Shown: piece by piece, positions 27,731 through 35,508 of the stretch | Layout of the letters: each line of letters opens with the position of its first letter | Numbering within the stretch: position 1 is the stretch's first letter | DNA from: Gammaproteobacteria bacterium | GTDB lineage: Bacteria; Pseudomonadota; Gammaproteobacteria; Steroidobacterales; Foliamicaceae | Direction: 5' to 3' | NCBI GenBank assembly: GCA_011523505.1 | Contig: WTGP01000019.1 | Coordinates: 200,523-264,522, forward strand | DNA: 64,000 nucleotides | Made by a program: the position numbers and the translations under genes | Notes under the pieces: model-generated | Told to the model about the DNA's origin: nothing | What the model saw: only the letters and a program-made list of their open reading frames with translations | Database searches by the model: none

Positions 27731-28252
27731 CTACAGCTGCAGGGCGGCGGGCTTGCCGGTCCGCTCGGCTTTCTCCAGGCGTTTGCGCAGCATTCGGCGC
27801 TTGAGCGGCGACAGGTAGTCGATGAACAGCTTGCCGTCCAGGTGATCGATCTCGTGCTGAATGCAGATCGAAGCCAGTCCCTCCAGTTCCTCCTCGACCG
27901 GTTCCATTTCGGCCGTGTACGCCCGGACCTTCACCCGCTCGGCGCGCGGCACCTCGGCGGTGAATTCGGGCACCGACAGACAGCCCTCCTCGCTCACCAC
28001 TTCGCCCTCGGAGGAAACGATCTCCGGGTTGACATAGCAGCGGGGCGTGTCGCGTTCCTCCGACACGTCCATGACCAGCACGCGCTCGGCGACGTTCACC
28101 TGGATCGCCGCAAGGCCCACGCCCTTCGAGGCGTACATGGTCTCCAGCATGTCGTCGGCCAGGCGCCGCAATCGCTCGCCGGCCACCGCGACCGGCTTTG
28201 CCTTGCGGCGCAGCCGGCGGTCCGGAAAGGTCAGTACTCGCAGTTCCGCCAT
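27731..28252 (-). CDS. def: Peptide deformylase
   Basis: A 173 aa metalloenzyme that removes the N-terminal formyl group from nascent proteins. The three active-site motifs are present: GVGLAAIQVN, EEGCLSVPEF with the metal-ligand Cys, and IQHEIDHLDGKLFID with the HExxH zinc/iron site. The ATG at 28252 is preferred to the longer open frame because MAELRVLTFPD matches the family N-terminus. It is the first gene of def-fmt-rsmB-DUF4390, divergent from dprA with 71 bases between the two starts. Confidence 0.96.
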   Translation of the reverse strand: MAELRVLTFPDRRLRRKAKPVAVAGERLRRLADDMLETMYASKGVGLAAIQVNVAERVLVMDVSEERDTPRCYVNPEIVSSEGEVVSEEGCLSVPEFTAEVPRAERVKVRAYTAEMEPVEEELEGLASICIQHEIDHLDGKLFIDYLSPLKRRMLRKRLEKAERTGKPAALQL

Positions 28253-28323
28253 GGGTACGGTGTAAGGGCTCCAAGGATTCCGCAGTTGTGGTATTTTCCC
28301 ACAGTCACCAAAGGATGTCCCGC

Positions 28324-29409
28324 ATGGAAGCAAAACCCTGGATTACCCTCCAATTGTGTCCCGCGCTGCCGCCGTTGCTGCGGCGCAGGCTGCTCAAACG
28401 TTACGGCGAGGCGCAGGCCGTGATTGCCGCGCCGGGCGCCGAACTGCTCGAAGCCGGCCTGACGCCCGCCGTTTTGAACTGGCTCCGGCAGCCGGACCCC
28501 GCCGTGATCGCCCCCTGTCTCGACTGGCTCGCCGGCGAGGGCGCTCACCTGGTGCCGTTCACCGACGAACGCTTTCCCCCGCTATTGCGCGAAATCGACG
28601 ATCCTCCGGCCGCGCTGTTCGTCCTCGGACAAATTGCAGCGCTGGCCGAGCCGCAGTTGGCGATCGTGGGCAGCCGCGCGGCAACGCCCCTGGGACGATC
28701 GACCGCGAAGGACTTTTCCCGCGCGCTGGCGCGCCGAGGCCTGGCCATAGCGAGCGGGCTGGCCGAGGGCATCGATGCGGCCGCGCACGAAGCGGCCCTG
28801 GATTGCGGCGGCATCACCGTGGGCGTGTGCGCCACCGGTCTGGACCGCATCTATCCGAGGCGCAACAAGGAGCTGGCGCGCCGCATCGCCGCCGCCGGCG
28901 CATTGATCTCGGAGAATCCGCCGGGCATCGAACTGCAGCAATGGATGTTTCCGCGCCGCAACCGGATCATCAGCGGCATGTCGGCGGGCGTCCTGGTTGT
29001 CGAAGCGGCCGCACGCTCGGGGGCGCGCATTACGGCCCGCGCCGCGGCCGAGCAGGGCCGGGAGGTATTCGCCGTGCCCGGCTCGATACACAGTCCGCAG
29101 TCACGGGGCTGCCACGCCCTGATCCGCGCCGGCGCCAAGCTGGTCGAGCGGCCCGGGGACGTGCTGGAAGAGCTGCCGGCCCTGCTGCAGATCGGCAGCG
29201 CGGAAGCGCCGGCGCAGGCGGCGATCGAACCGGTTCCCGGCGAACTGCCCCTGGTGGGCGGGCTGCTGCGCCAGGGACCCGTGGGCATGGACGAACTCGT
29301 GCGCCAGACCGGGCTGGACGCGTCCGAGCTGTCCGCCGCGCTCGCGCGTCTCGAGATCGAGGGCCGCGTGCATTCGCTGCCGGGAGGCCGGTTTCAATAC
29401 GGCCGCTGA
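28324..29409 (+). CDS. dprA: DNA-processing protein DprA (Smf)
   Basis: A 361 aa protein that loads RecA on incoming single-stranded DNA during transformation. An N-terminal SAM-like region (about 10-90) is followed by the Rossmann-like DNA-binding core with AIVGSRAATPLGRST and GLAIASGLAEGIDAAAHEAA, then FPRRNRIISGMSAGVLVVEA. The C-terminal winged helix contains VGMDELVRQTGLDASELSAA. The ATG at 28324, eight bases after AAAGGA, is chosen over an upstream ATG at 28315 that lacks ribosome-site spacing. With comM (57101-58606) this hints that natural competence genes are retained. Confidence 0.94.
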   Translation: MEAKPWITLQLCPALPPLLRRRLLKRYGEAQAVIAAPGAELLEAGLTPAVLNWLRQPDPAVIAPCLDWLAGEGAHLVPFTDERFPPLLREIDDPPAALFVLGQIAALAEPQLAIVGSRAATPLGRSTAKDFSRALARRGLAIASGLAEGIDAAAHEAALDCGGITVGVCATGLDRIYPRRNKELARRIAAAGALISENPPGIELQQWMFPRRNRIISGMSAGVLVVEAAARSGARITARAAAEQGREVFAVPGSIHSPQSRGCHALIRAGAKLVERPGDVLEELPALLQIGSAEAPAQAAIEPVPGELPLVGGLLRQGPVGMDELVRQTGLDASELSAALARLEIEGRVHSLPGGRFQYGR

Positions 29410-29513
29410 ACAGTGCTAGGATGCGCGCTCGATTTCAGTAGACTCCGTGCAGTAAAGCGCAACAGCCAGATGATTCCATACAGCACGAACCGGCCCATTC
29501 AGGTCCTCGCCAC

Positions 29514-32267
29514 GTGACGCGCACCGCGACCGGAAAGGCCGCGGGGGGCCTTATCGTGGTCGAATCTCCCGCCAAGGCGCGGACGCTGCAACGCTATCTC
29601 GGCAAGGATTATCGCGTGCTGGCCTGCAACGGGCACGTGCGGGACCTGAAGAGCGGCGGACTGTCGATCGACACGAAGAAGGGCTTCGCGATGGAGTTCG
29701 AGCCGGTGGAGAGTTCGAAAGCGGCGGTGGCGCGAATCCGCGGCGCGCTGGCCGGGATGCCGGCGCTGTATCTCGCCACCGACCCGGACCGCGAGGGCGA
29801 GGCCATCGCCTGGCACCTGCTGGAGATGTTGTCCGACGCGGGGGCGCTCGAAGACAAGCAGGTTCACCGGGTGGCCTTCAACCAGATCACCCGCAGCGCG
29901 GTCAACAATGCGGTCGACGATCCGCGCGACGTGTCCATGCCGCTGGTGGAGGCCCAGAAGGCCCGGCGCTGCATGGACCGGCTGCTCGGATTCACCCTTT
30001 CGCCGCTGTTGTCGCGGATACTCACGCGCGGCCTTTCGGCGGGGCGGGTGCAGAGCCCCGCCCTCAAGCTGATCGTGGAGCGGGAAAAGGAAATCGAGGC
30101 GTTCAGGCCGCGCGAATACTGGAGCATCACCGCGCACCTCGGCAAGGACGGCCAGGAGTTCGAGGCCGCCCTGGTGGAGCTGAACGGCGAGAAGCTGAAA
30201 AAGTTTTCCCTGAGCGATGCCGCGGCAACCGGACAGGCCCGCGAAGCGCTCCTGGCGGCGATGAAGGAGGGCGCATCGGGCGGCGGGCCCGGTGTGTTGA
30301 CCGTAGCGAACGTCAAGCCCACGCGGGCCAAACGCGGTCCGCCCCCTCCGTTCACGACCTCGACCATGCAGCAGGCCGCTTCCCGCCAGCTCGGCATGCA
30401 GGCGCAACGCACGATGCGGGTGGCCCAGTCGCTGTACGAGGGCGTCGATACCGGCAGCGGGGCAGTCGGGCTGATCACCTACATGCGGACCGATTCCGTG
30501 CAGATGGCGCGCGAAGCGGTGCAGGAGATCCGTGAATACGTCGTCGACAAACTGGGCGCCGGTTTCGTTCCCAAGTCGCCGCGGCGCTACCGCACCAAGA
30601 CCCGCAACGCGCAGGAGGCGCACGAAGCGATCCGGCCCACCAGCATCGCGCGCGCTCCGGAAACGCTCAAGAGCCATCTGGATTCGGACCAGTACCGCCT
30701 CTACGACATCATCTGGCGGCGCGCCGTGGCCAGCCAGATGAGCGACGCCCTCTACGACCGCGTGAGCGCGGAGTTCACTCCGGGCAAGGCAGCGGCGGGC
30801 GCCGCGGAAACAACCCCGGCGGGCCGCTTCCGGGCCACCGGCAACACGCTTGCGCATCCGGGCTTCCTCAAGGTCCTGGCGCGGTCGGCGGACAGCAGGG
30901 ACAAGGCGCTGCCGCCGCTGGCCGCGGGAGAGACGCTGGACGTGCGGGAGCTCGCGACCGAACAGCACTTCACCGAGCCGCCGCCGCGCTACACCGAGGC
31001 AAGCCTGGTCAAGGCGCTGGAAGACCACGGTATCGGACGGCCTTCCACCTACGCCGAGACCCTGCGCAAGATCCGCGACCGCGAATACGCGGTCATGGAG
31101 AAGCGCAATTTCGCGCCTACCCAGAAAGGCAGGATGGTGGCCGACTTCCTCACCCGCCATTTCAACGACTACGTCGATTACGACTTCACCGCCGGCATGG
31201 AGGAATCCCTGGACGCCGTGGCCAATGGGGAGAAGCACTGGGTCCCGGTCATGGACGAGTTCTGGAGCCACTATTCGGAGCAGCTCGCGGAGAAAAAGCG
31301 CACGCTGAAGGGCATCGAGGAACGCCCGCGCCGGCTGCTCGGCGAGCACCCGGAAAGCGGCGAACCGGTTTACGCACGGCTGGGTCCCTACGGCTACTTC
31401 GTGCAACTCGGCGAGCGCTCGGAGGACCATCGGCCACCGGTCGCCACCCTGCGCGAGGGCTTCAATTACGAAGACATCACGCTCGAACAGGCGCTGGAAT
31501 TGTTGCGCGGACCGCGTCTGCTGGGAACCGACCCGGCCACCGGCCAACCGGTCTACGCCGGCAGTGGGCGCAATGGCCCCTACGTGCAACTCGGCGAGAG
31601 GGGCGGCGAAGAGAAACCGAAATACGCCTCGCTGACCGACGGGCTTAGCGAGGAGTCGGTGAACCTGGAGGAGGCCCTGAAGCTGCTTTCACTGCCGCGG
31701 GAACTGGGGCCGCATCCGGAGTCCGGCGACACGGTCTATGCCGGGCGGGGGCGATTCGGACCGTACGTGCAACTCGGAGAACGCGGCAAGGAAAAGCCGA
31801 AATACGCCTCGCTGCCGCCGGACATCTCCCCTTACACGGTCACGCTGGACGAGGCGGTGGCCCTGCTTCGCCTGCCCCGCGAACTCGGAAAGCACCCGGA
31901 CAACGGCCGGCCCGTTTTCGTCGGCTGCGGGGTCAAGGGACCGTATGTGCAGATCGGGAAACGCGGCGGCAAGACGCGGCCGAGGTATATCCGCCTGCCG
32001 AAGCCGCATTCGGTGTTCACGCTGACGCTGGAAGAAGCCCTCAAGGTGCAGCCCGCCCGGCGCGCCAGGCGGCAGGCGATCCGGGAATTCGAGGACGGCG
32101 GAATCAGGATACTGGACGGCCGCTACGGCCCGTACGTCACCGACGGGTCACGCAACGCTTCGGTGCCGCGCGGGCAGGATCCGGCCGCCCTGTCGCTGGA
32201 GCAATGCCGGGAACTTCTGAATAATGCGCCGAAAAAGGGATCGCGAAGAAGGACGGCGCGCCGCTGA
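29514..32267 (+). CDS. topA: DNA topoisomerase I
   Basis: A 917 aa type IA topoisomerase that relaxes negative supercoils. The Toprim domain is N-terminal (IVVESPAKARTLQRYLGKD; ATDPDREGEAIAWHL). The active-site Tyr323 is in LITYMRTDS. The C-terminal third has no Cys4 zinc fingers. Instead there are four similar repeats at residues about 607-815 with the pattern LG-x-P-x-(S/T/N)-G-x-(P/T)-V-(Y/F) followed by GPYVQLGE, then a fifth degenerate copy and a basic tail. The start is GTG, 104 bases after dprA. The dprA-topA-tsaC order is a known gammaproteobacterial arrangement. Confidence 0.95.
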   Translation: MTRTATGKAAGGLIVVESPAKARTLQRYLGKDYRVLACNGHVRDLKSGGLSIDTKKGFAMEFEPVESSKAAVARIRGALAGMPALYLATDPDREGEAIAWHLLEMLSDAGALEDKQVHRVAFNQITRSAVNNAVDDPRDVSMPLVEAQKARRCMDRLLGFTLSPLLSRILTRGLSAGRVQSPALKLIVEREKEIEAFRPREYWSITAHLGKDGQEFEAALVELNGEKLKKFSLSDAAATGQAREALLAAMKEGASGGGPGVLTVANVKPTRAKRGPPPPFTTSTMQQAASRQLGMQAQRTMRVAQSLYEGVDTGSGAVGLITYMRTDSVQMAREAVQEIREYVVDKLGAGFVPKSPRRYRTKTRNAQEAHEAIRPTSIARAPETLKSHLDSDQYRLYDIIWRRAVASQMSDALYDRVSAEFTPGKAAAGAAETTPAGRFRATGNTLAHPGFLKVLARSADSRDKALPPLAAGETLDVRELATEQHFTEPPPRYTEASLVKALEDHGIGRPSTYAETLRKIRDREYAVMEKRNFAPTQKGRMVADFLTRHFNDYVDYDFTAGMEESLDAVANGEKHWVPVMDEFWSHYSEQLAEKKRTLKGIEERPRRLLGEHPESGEPVYARLGPYGYFVQLGERSEDHRPPVATLREGFNYEDITLEQALELLRGPRLLGTDPATGQPVYAGSGRNGPYVQLGERGGEEKPKYASLTDGLSEESVNLEEALKLLSLPRELGPHPESGDTVYAGRGRFGPYVQLGERGKEKPKYASLPPDISPYTVTLDEAVALLRLPRELGKHPDNGRPVFVGCGVKGPYVQIGKRGGKTRPRYIRLPKPHSVFTLTLEEALKVQPARRARRQAIREFEDGGIRILDGRYGPYVTDGSRNASVPRGQDPAALSLEQCRELLNNAPKKGSRRRTARR

Positions 32268-32814
32268 CGCGCACGTCGGCCGCGCCGCCCGCATCCTTCG
32301 CGGTGGCGGCGTGATCGCCTATCCGAACGAATCGGTTTACGGTCTCGGCTGCCTGCCGGGCAACGAGCAGGCCGTCGAACGCGTGCTCAATCTCAAGGGC
32401 CGCGACCGGTCGCTGGGCCTGATCCTGATCGCCGGCGAATGGGAGCAGTTCGACGGCTGGGCGGCGGAACTCTTCACGGCGCCGGAATTCGGGGAGTTGC
32501 GAAAAAGCGAGGGAATTACCTGGGTCGTGCCTGCCTCTTCAAGCACGCCGGAATGGATCACGGGCGGACGCGACACCGTGGCCGTTCGCCGGAGCCTGCA
32601 CCCCCTGGCCGCGGCCCTGAGCCTGGCGCTGGACTCTCCGCTGGTGTCCACGAGCTGCAACCCGCACGGCATGCCGCCAGCCCGAACCGAGGTCCAGGCC
32701 CGAAGCTATTTCGAGGCCGAGGTCGACTGGGTGCTGCCCGGCGAGTGCGGTCCGCTCGAAGGGCCCAGCGAAATCCGCGACGCCGTCACCGGAGCGGTGC
32801 TGCGACCGGCATAA
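32224..32814 (+). CDS. tsaC: L-threonylcarbamoyladenylate synthase (TsaC/YrdC/Sua5 family)
   Basis: A 196 aa YrdC-fold protein that makes threonylcarbamoyl-AMP from threonine, bicarbonate and ATP for t6A modification of tRNA. Conserved elements are GGGVIAYPNESVYGLGC, LKGRDRSLGLILIAGEW, PASSSTPEWITGG and PLVSTSCNPHGMPPARTE. Length fits the short TsaC form without the Sua5 extension. The first ATG overlaps the end of topA by 44 bases in a different frame; a shorter start inside that region is possible. Confidence 0.92.
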   Translation: MRRKRDREEGRRAADAHVGRAARILRGGGVIAYPNESVYGLGCLPGNEQAVERVLNLKGRDRSLGLILIAGEWEQFDGWAAELFTAPEFGELRKSEGITWVVPASSSTPEWITGGRDTVAVRRSLHPLAAALSLALDSPLVSTSCNPHGMPPARTEVQARSYFEAEVDWVLPGECGPLEGPSEIRDAVTGAVLRPA

Positions 32815-32860
32815 TGGCGCGGCCGGGACAGCCATTCAGCAAGCAGCGGGGGCAACATTC

Positions 32861-33505
32861 ATGATCACATTCGCGGAAGAGACTCTGGCGCTTCTTCTCG
32901 ACGACAAGACCGGCACCTTCCTGCCGATCGGCAAGTACGCCCTGGAGCACGCGCTGGTGGGCGGCGTCCTGATGGACCTGGCCTTCGCCGATCGCATCGA
33001 CACCGATCCGGAGCAATTGATCCTGATCGATGCGGCGCCCACGGGGAACCCCATGCTGGACCGGGTGCTGAAGCGCATCAGCGAAAGCAGTAAAACCCGG
33101 GACACCGCCGCCTGGCTGGAGATCATTTCCGAGGAGCAGGGCGAATCGATTCAGGAGCAGGCCATCGAAAGCCTGATCGAGCGGGGCGTGCTCGAGCGCC
33201 GGGAAGAGAAGTTCCTATGGGTGTTCCGTTCGCGGCGCTATCCGATGATGGACGGCAAGATACAGCGCGAGGCCCGGCAGCGCGTGGTGGGCGTGCTGTT
33301 CTCGGGCGACATTCCCGATCCCCGCGACATTGCCCTGATCTGCATCGCCGACGCCTGCGGCGTGCTCAAGACCGTCTTCGGCGACAAGGAGCTGGACGAG
33401 GTCTCGCCGCGCCTCGATCAACTGCGCAAGATGGACCTGATCGGCCGGGAACTGATCACCCAGCTTTCCGTCTGGCGCTGGTCCGGCACGATCACGCGGA
33501 TCTGA
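32861..33505 (+). CDS. GPP34 (GOLPH3-like) family protein
   Basis: A 214 aa mostly helical protein starting MITFAEETLALLLDDKTGTF, with the family features YALEHALVGGVLMDLAF, IERGVLERREEKFLWVFRSRRYP and LLFSGDIPDPRDIALICIAD-like sequence (here VLFSGDIPDPRDIALICIAD). GPP34 proteins are homologues of eukaryotic Golgi phosphoprotein 3, which binds phosphoinositide headgroups. In bacteria they are best known from actinobacteria and their function is unknown. A GGGGG run 10 bases upstream may be the ribosome site. The gene is 46 bases after tsaC on the same strand and converges on tag. The call rests on overall pattern, not on a catalytic motif. Confidence 0.8.
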   Translation: MITFAEETLALLLDDKTGTFLPIGKYALEHALVGGVLMDLAFADRIDTDPEQLILIDAAPTGNPMLDRVLKRISESSKTRDTAAWLEIISEEQGESIQEQAIESLIERGVLERREEKFLWVFRSRRYPMMDGKIQREARQRVVGVLFSGDIPDPRDIALICIADACGVLKTVFGDKELDEVSPRLDQLRKMDLIGRELITQLSVWRWSGTITRI

Positions 33506-33512
33506 GCCGGAG

Positions 33513-34106
33513 TCAGTTCCAGGGAAGGCCCTTGAAAGCTTGCCGGCACTCGCGGTGCCGGAAGCAACTCACCAGGTGATCGTTGATCAGGCCGCAGGCC
33601 TGCAGGTGGGAATAGATGGTGGTGGAGCCCACGAACTTGAAACCGCGGGCCTTGAGGTCGGCCGACAGGCGATCGGAAAGCGGTGAGGTGGCGGGCAGTT
33701 CGTGCTGCTCGCGCCAATGATTGACGACGGGGCCGCCGTCCACGAAACCCCAGATATAGCGCGCGAACGATCCGAATTCCGCGCGGACCTCCAGAAAGCG
33801 CGAGGCGTTGTTGACCGCGGCGGCGATCTTCTGCCGATTGCGGATAATGCCGGGATCGGATACGAGGGCCTCGACTTCCCTGTCACCGAATCCGGCCACG
33901 CGCAGCGGATCGAAGCCGGCGAAGGCCTTGCGGTACCCCTCCCGCTTTTGCAGCACGGTCCTCCAGGAAAGGCCCGCCTGCGCCGATTCGAGAATCAGGA
34001 ACTCGAAGTGGGTGGGATCGCCCATAACGGGCAGGCCCCATTCTTCATCGTGATAGGCCTGGTATTCGTCGCTTACACCGAGCGACCAGGGGCATCTTTC
34101 CCGCAT
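33513..34106 (-). CDS. tag: DNA-3-methyladenine glycosylase I
   Basis: A 197 aa base-excision enzyme that removes 3-methyladenine from alkylated DNA. The zinc-snap residues Cys and His appear in MRERCPWSLGVSDEYQAYHD at the N-terminus and in NDHLVSCFRHREC at the C-terminus. The helix-hairpin-helix core has EFLILESAQAGLSWRTVLQK and FDPLRVAGFGDREVEAL. Tyr and Trp base-pocket residues lie in the expected region (ARYIWGFVDGGP). Length is normal. The gene ends 7 bases from the convergent GPP34 gene. Confidence 0.95.
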   Translation of the reverse strand: MRERCPWSLGVSDEYQAYHDEEWGLPVMGDPTHFEFLILESAQAGLSWRTVLQKREGYRKAFAGFDPLRVAGFGDREVEALVSDPGIIRNRQKIAAAVNNASRFLEVRAEFGSFARYIWGFVDGGPVVNHWREQHELPATSPLSDRLSADLKARGFKFVGSTTIYSHLQACGLINDHLVSCFRHRECRQAFKGLPWN

Positions 34107-34176
34107 TCGGGCCGAGTTTGGACGCTACGCCCCCCGCATGGATACCGGCGCAATCACGCCGGCGGATATGGACGAT

Positions 34177-34208
34177 ACAGCCGGCGAGCCCGCGAGCCCG
34201 CCGGCTGT
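34177..34208 (-). terminator. Perfect 10-bp hairpin between the small acidic protein gene and tag
   Basis: ACAGCCGGCG at 34177-34186 pairs with CGCCGGCTGT at 34199-34208 around a 12-base loop, 32 bases beyond the stop of the small secreted protein gene. No T-run follows on the minus strand, so it may be a weak terminator or a stabilising 3' hairpin rather than a strong intrinsic terminator. Confidence 0.45.
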
Positions 34209-34240
34209 CGTCCTGAAATGGCTACCGAAGTAGCGGCGAA

Positions 34241-34471
34241 TTATTCTTCTTCGCTGTCGTCGCCGCAGCTACCTTCGCCGCAACTGCCTTCGTCGTCGTC
34301 GCCGTCGTCATCGTCGTCGCCGTCGTCGTCGTCACCACCATGGCCGTCCATCAGTGACGGAAGTTCGGGCGCTTGTGAGCCGTCTACGGCTGCAGCGGCC
34401 GGGCCGGCAACGCCGGCGGCGAGGGCTGCGCTAAGGGCAAGGGCGAGTAGTTTGCGTTCAGGACTGGTCAT
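34241..34471 (-). CDS. Small secreted acidic Cys-Gly peptide, HvfA-like metallophore precursor candidate
   Basis: A 76 aa protein with GGAGG seven bases before the ATG at 34471; an upstream in-frame start is less well placed. Residues 1-28 form a signal peptide (LLALALSAALAAG, cut near AAAA). Residues 43-60 are almost pure Asp/Gly. The C-terminus carries two copies of E-G-S-C-G (61-65 and 66-70), followed by DDSEEE. HvfA-type proteins are small secreted precursors with repeated EGKCG-like motifs whose cysteines are modified by a DUF692 enzyme (HvfB) with a partner (HvfC) to give copper-binding groups. No DUF692 gene is in this window. It may be an orphan precursor, or simply an acidic metal-binding peptide. 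Confidence 0.6.
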   Translation of the reverse strand: MTSPERKLLALALSAALAAGVAGPAAAAVDGSQAPELPSLMDGHGGDDDDGDDDDDGDDDEGSCGEGSCGDDSEEE

Positions 34472-34589
34472 GAAAATGCCTCCAGTTTGTAGCGTTGTTT
34501 CCCTGTTCAGGGACATTTAAGGCCGCGCGCCCGTAACCGAACACGCAGCCGACGCGGGAATAGTTTCTCCCGCGTCGAAGTCTAGCACA

Positions 34590-34606
34590 CGGTAGCCGAG
34601 CTACCG
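34590..34606. promoter_or_regulatory. 7-bp inverted repeat in the divergent region before aroE
   Basis: CGGTAGC at 34590-34596 and GCTACCG at 34600-34606 flank a 3-base centre, in the 201-base gap between the small secreted peptide gene (minus) and aroE (plus). The spacing suits a dimeric regulator site or a short hairpin in the aroE leader. No regulator can be named. Confidence 0.35.
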
Positions 34607-34672
34607 ATGACCGGACTTGTGCGGTACGCTTCGCTCCGAAAGGCGTTCCGGATTCAGACCGGTACCAGGAAA

Positions 34673-35476
34673 ATGTCAGCACTCTACGCCGTAATGGGGT
34701 ACCCGATCGGCCACAGCCGGTCACCGGAAATCCATGCCCGCTTTGCCGCGCAAACGGGTCTGGACCTGGAGTACCGGCGTATCCGGGTACGCCCGGGTTC
34801 GCTGGCCCTGGCGGTGGAGAACTTCAGGGCGGACGGCGGACGGGGTTGCAACGTCACGGTGCCGCTCAAGGAGGAGGCCGCGGAGTTGAGCGACGAGCTC
34901 GGCCCCCAAGCCGGGCAGGCAGGAGCGGTGAACACGCTGACCGCCGGCGCGGGTGGCCGGATGCGGGGGGACAACACCGACGGAATGGGCCTGATTCGCC
35001 ATTTGCGCACCAACCTGGGAGTAGAACTTGCAGGCGCCAGGGTGCTGATCATCGGCGCCGGCGGGGCCGTTCGCGGGGTACTTCCGGCGTTGCTGGCCGA
35101 GGGCGTCGGAGAGACCATCGTCTTCAACCGCACGCAGGAACGCGCCCGGGAACTGGCGCGGCGTTTCGATACGCTCGGAGCCATCCGTGTCGCGGATTCC
35201 GGCAAGCCGCGGCTTCCGGCGGTGGACCTGGTCATCAACGCCAGTTCGGCGGGAATCTCGGGTGAGCCGCCCGGGCTGGACCCGGCATCGGCCAGAGGCG
35301 CGCTGTGCATGGACCTGGCGTACGGACGGGCCGCCGAGCCGTTTGTTGCCTGGGCGCGGGAGGGCGCCGCGCGCGCCGCTCACGACGGTTGGGGAATGCT
35401 GGTGGAACAGGCGGCCGAGAGCTTCAGAATCTGGCACGGCACGCGACCGGACACTGCGGAACTGCTTGAACCCTGA
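34673..35476 (+). CDS. aroE: Shikimate dehydrogenase (NADP+)
   Basis: A 267 aa enzyme of aromatic amino acid biosynthesis. The substrate domain starts YAVMGYPIGHSRSPEIHARF. The catalytic Lys is in NVTVPLKEEA and the Asp in RGDNTDGMGLIRHL. The Rossmann glycine loop is VLIIGAGGAVRGVLPALL, with the NADP-selective NRTQERARELARRF after it. The start at 34673 (MSALYAVMG, after AGGAAA) is chosen; the longer open frame adds unrelated residues. Length matches AroE. The neighbour gor is convergent. Confidence 0.96.
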   Translation: MSALYAVMGYPIGHSRSPEIHARFAAQTGLDLEYRRIRVRPGSLALAVENFRADGGRGCNVTVPLKEEAAELSDELGPQAGQAGAVNTLTAGAGGRMRGDNTDGMGLIRHLRTNLGVELAGARVLIIGAGGAVRGVLPALLAEGVGETIVFNRTQERARELARRFDTLGAIRVADSGKPRLPAVDLVINASSAGISGEPPGLDPASARGALCMDLAYGRAAEPFVAWAREGAARAAHDGWGMLVEQAAESFRIWHGTRPDTAELLEP

Positions 35477-35508
35477 TCCAGGCGCCGGCCGCGCCGGCGG
35501 CGGGCCGA

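Noticed and set aside
29499..31589. Open frame of 696 codons antisense to topA
   Set aside because: A shadow of a confidently identified gene, with no ribosome site and no recognisable domain.
34241..34516. Longer start for the small acidic peptide
   Set aside because: The ATG at 34471 has GGAGG at seven bases and begins a clean signal peptide; the upstream extension adds 15 polar residues that would spoil it.
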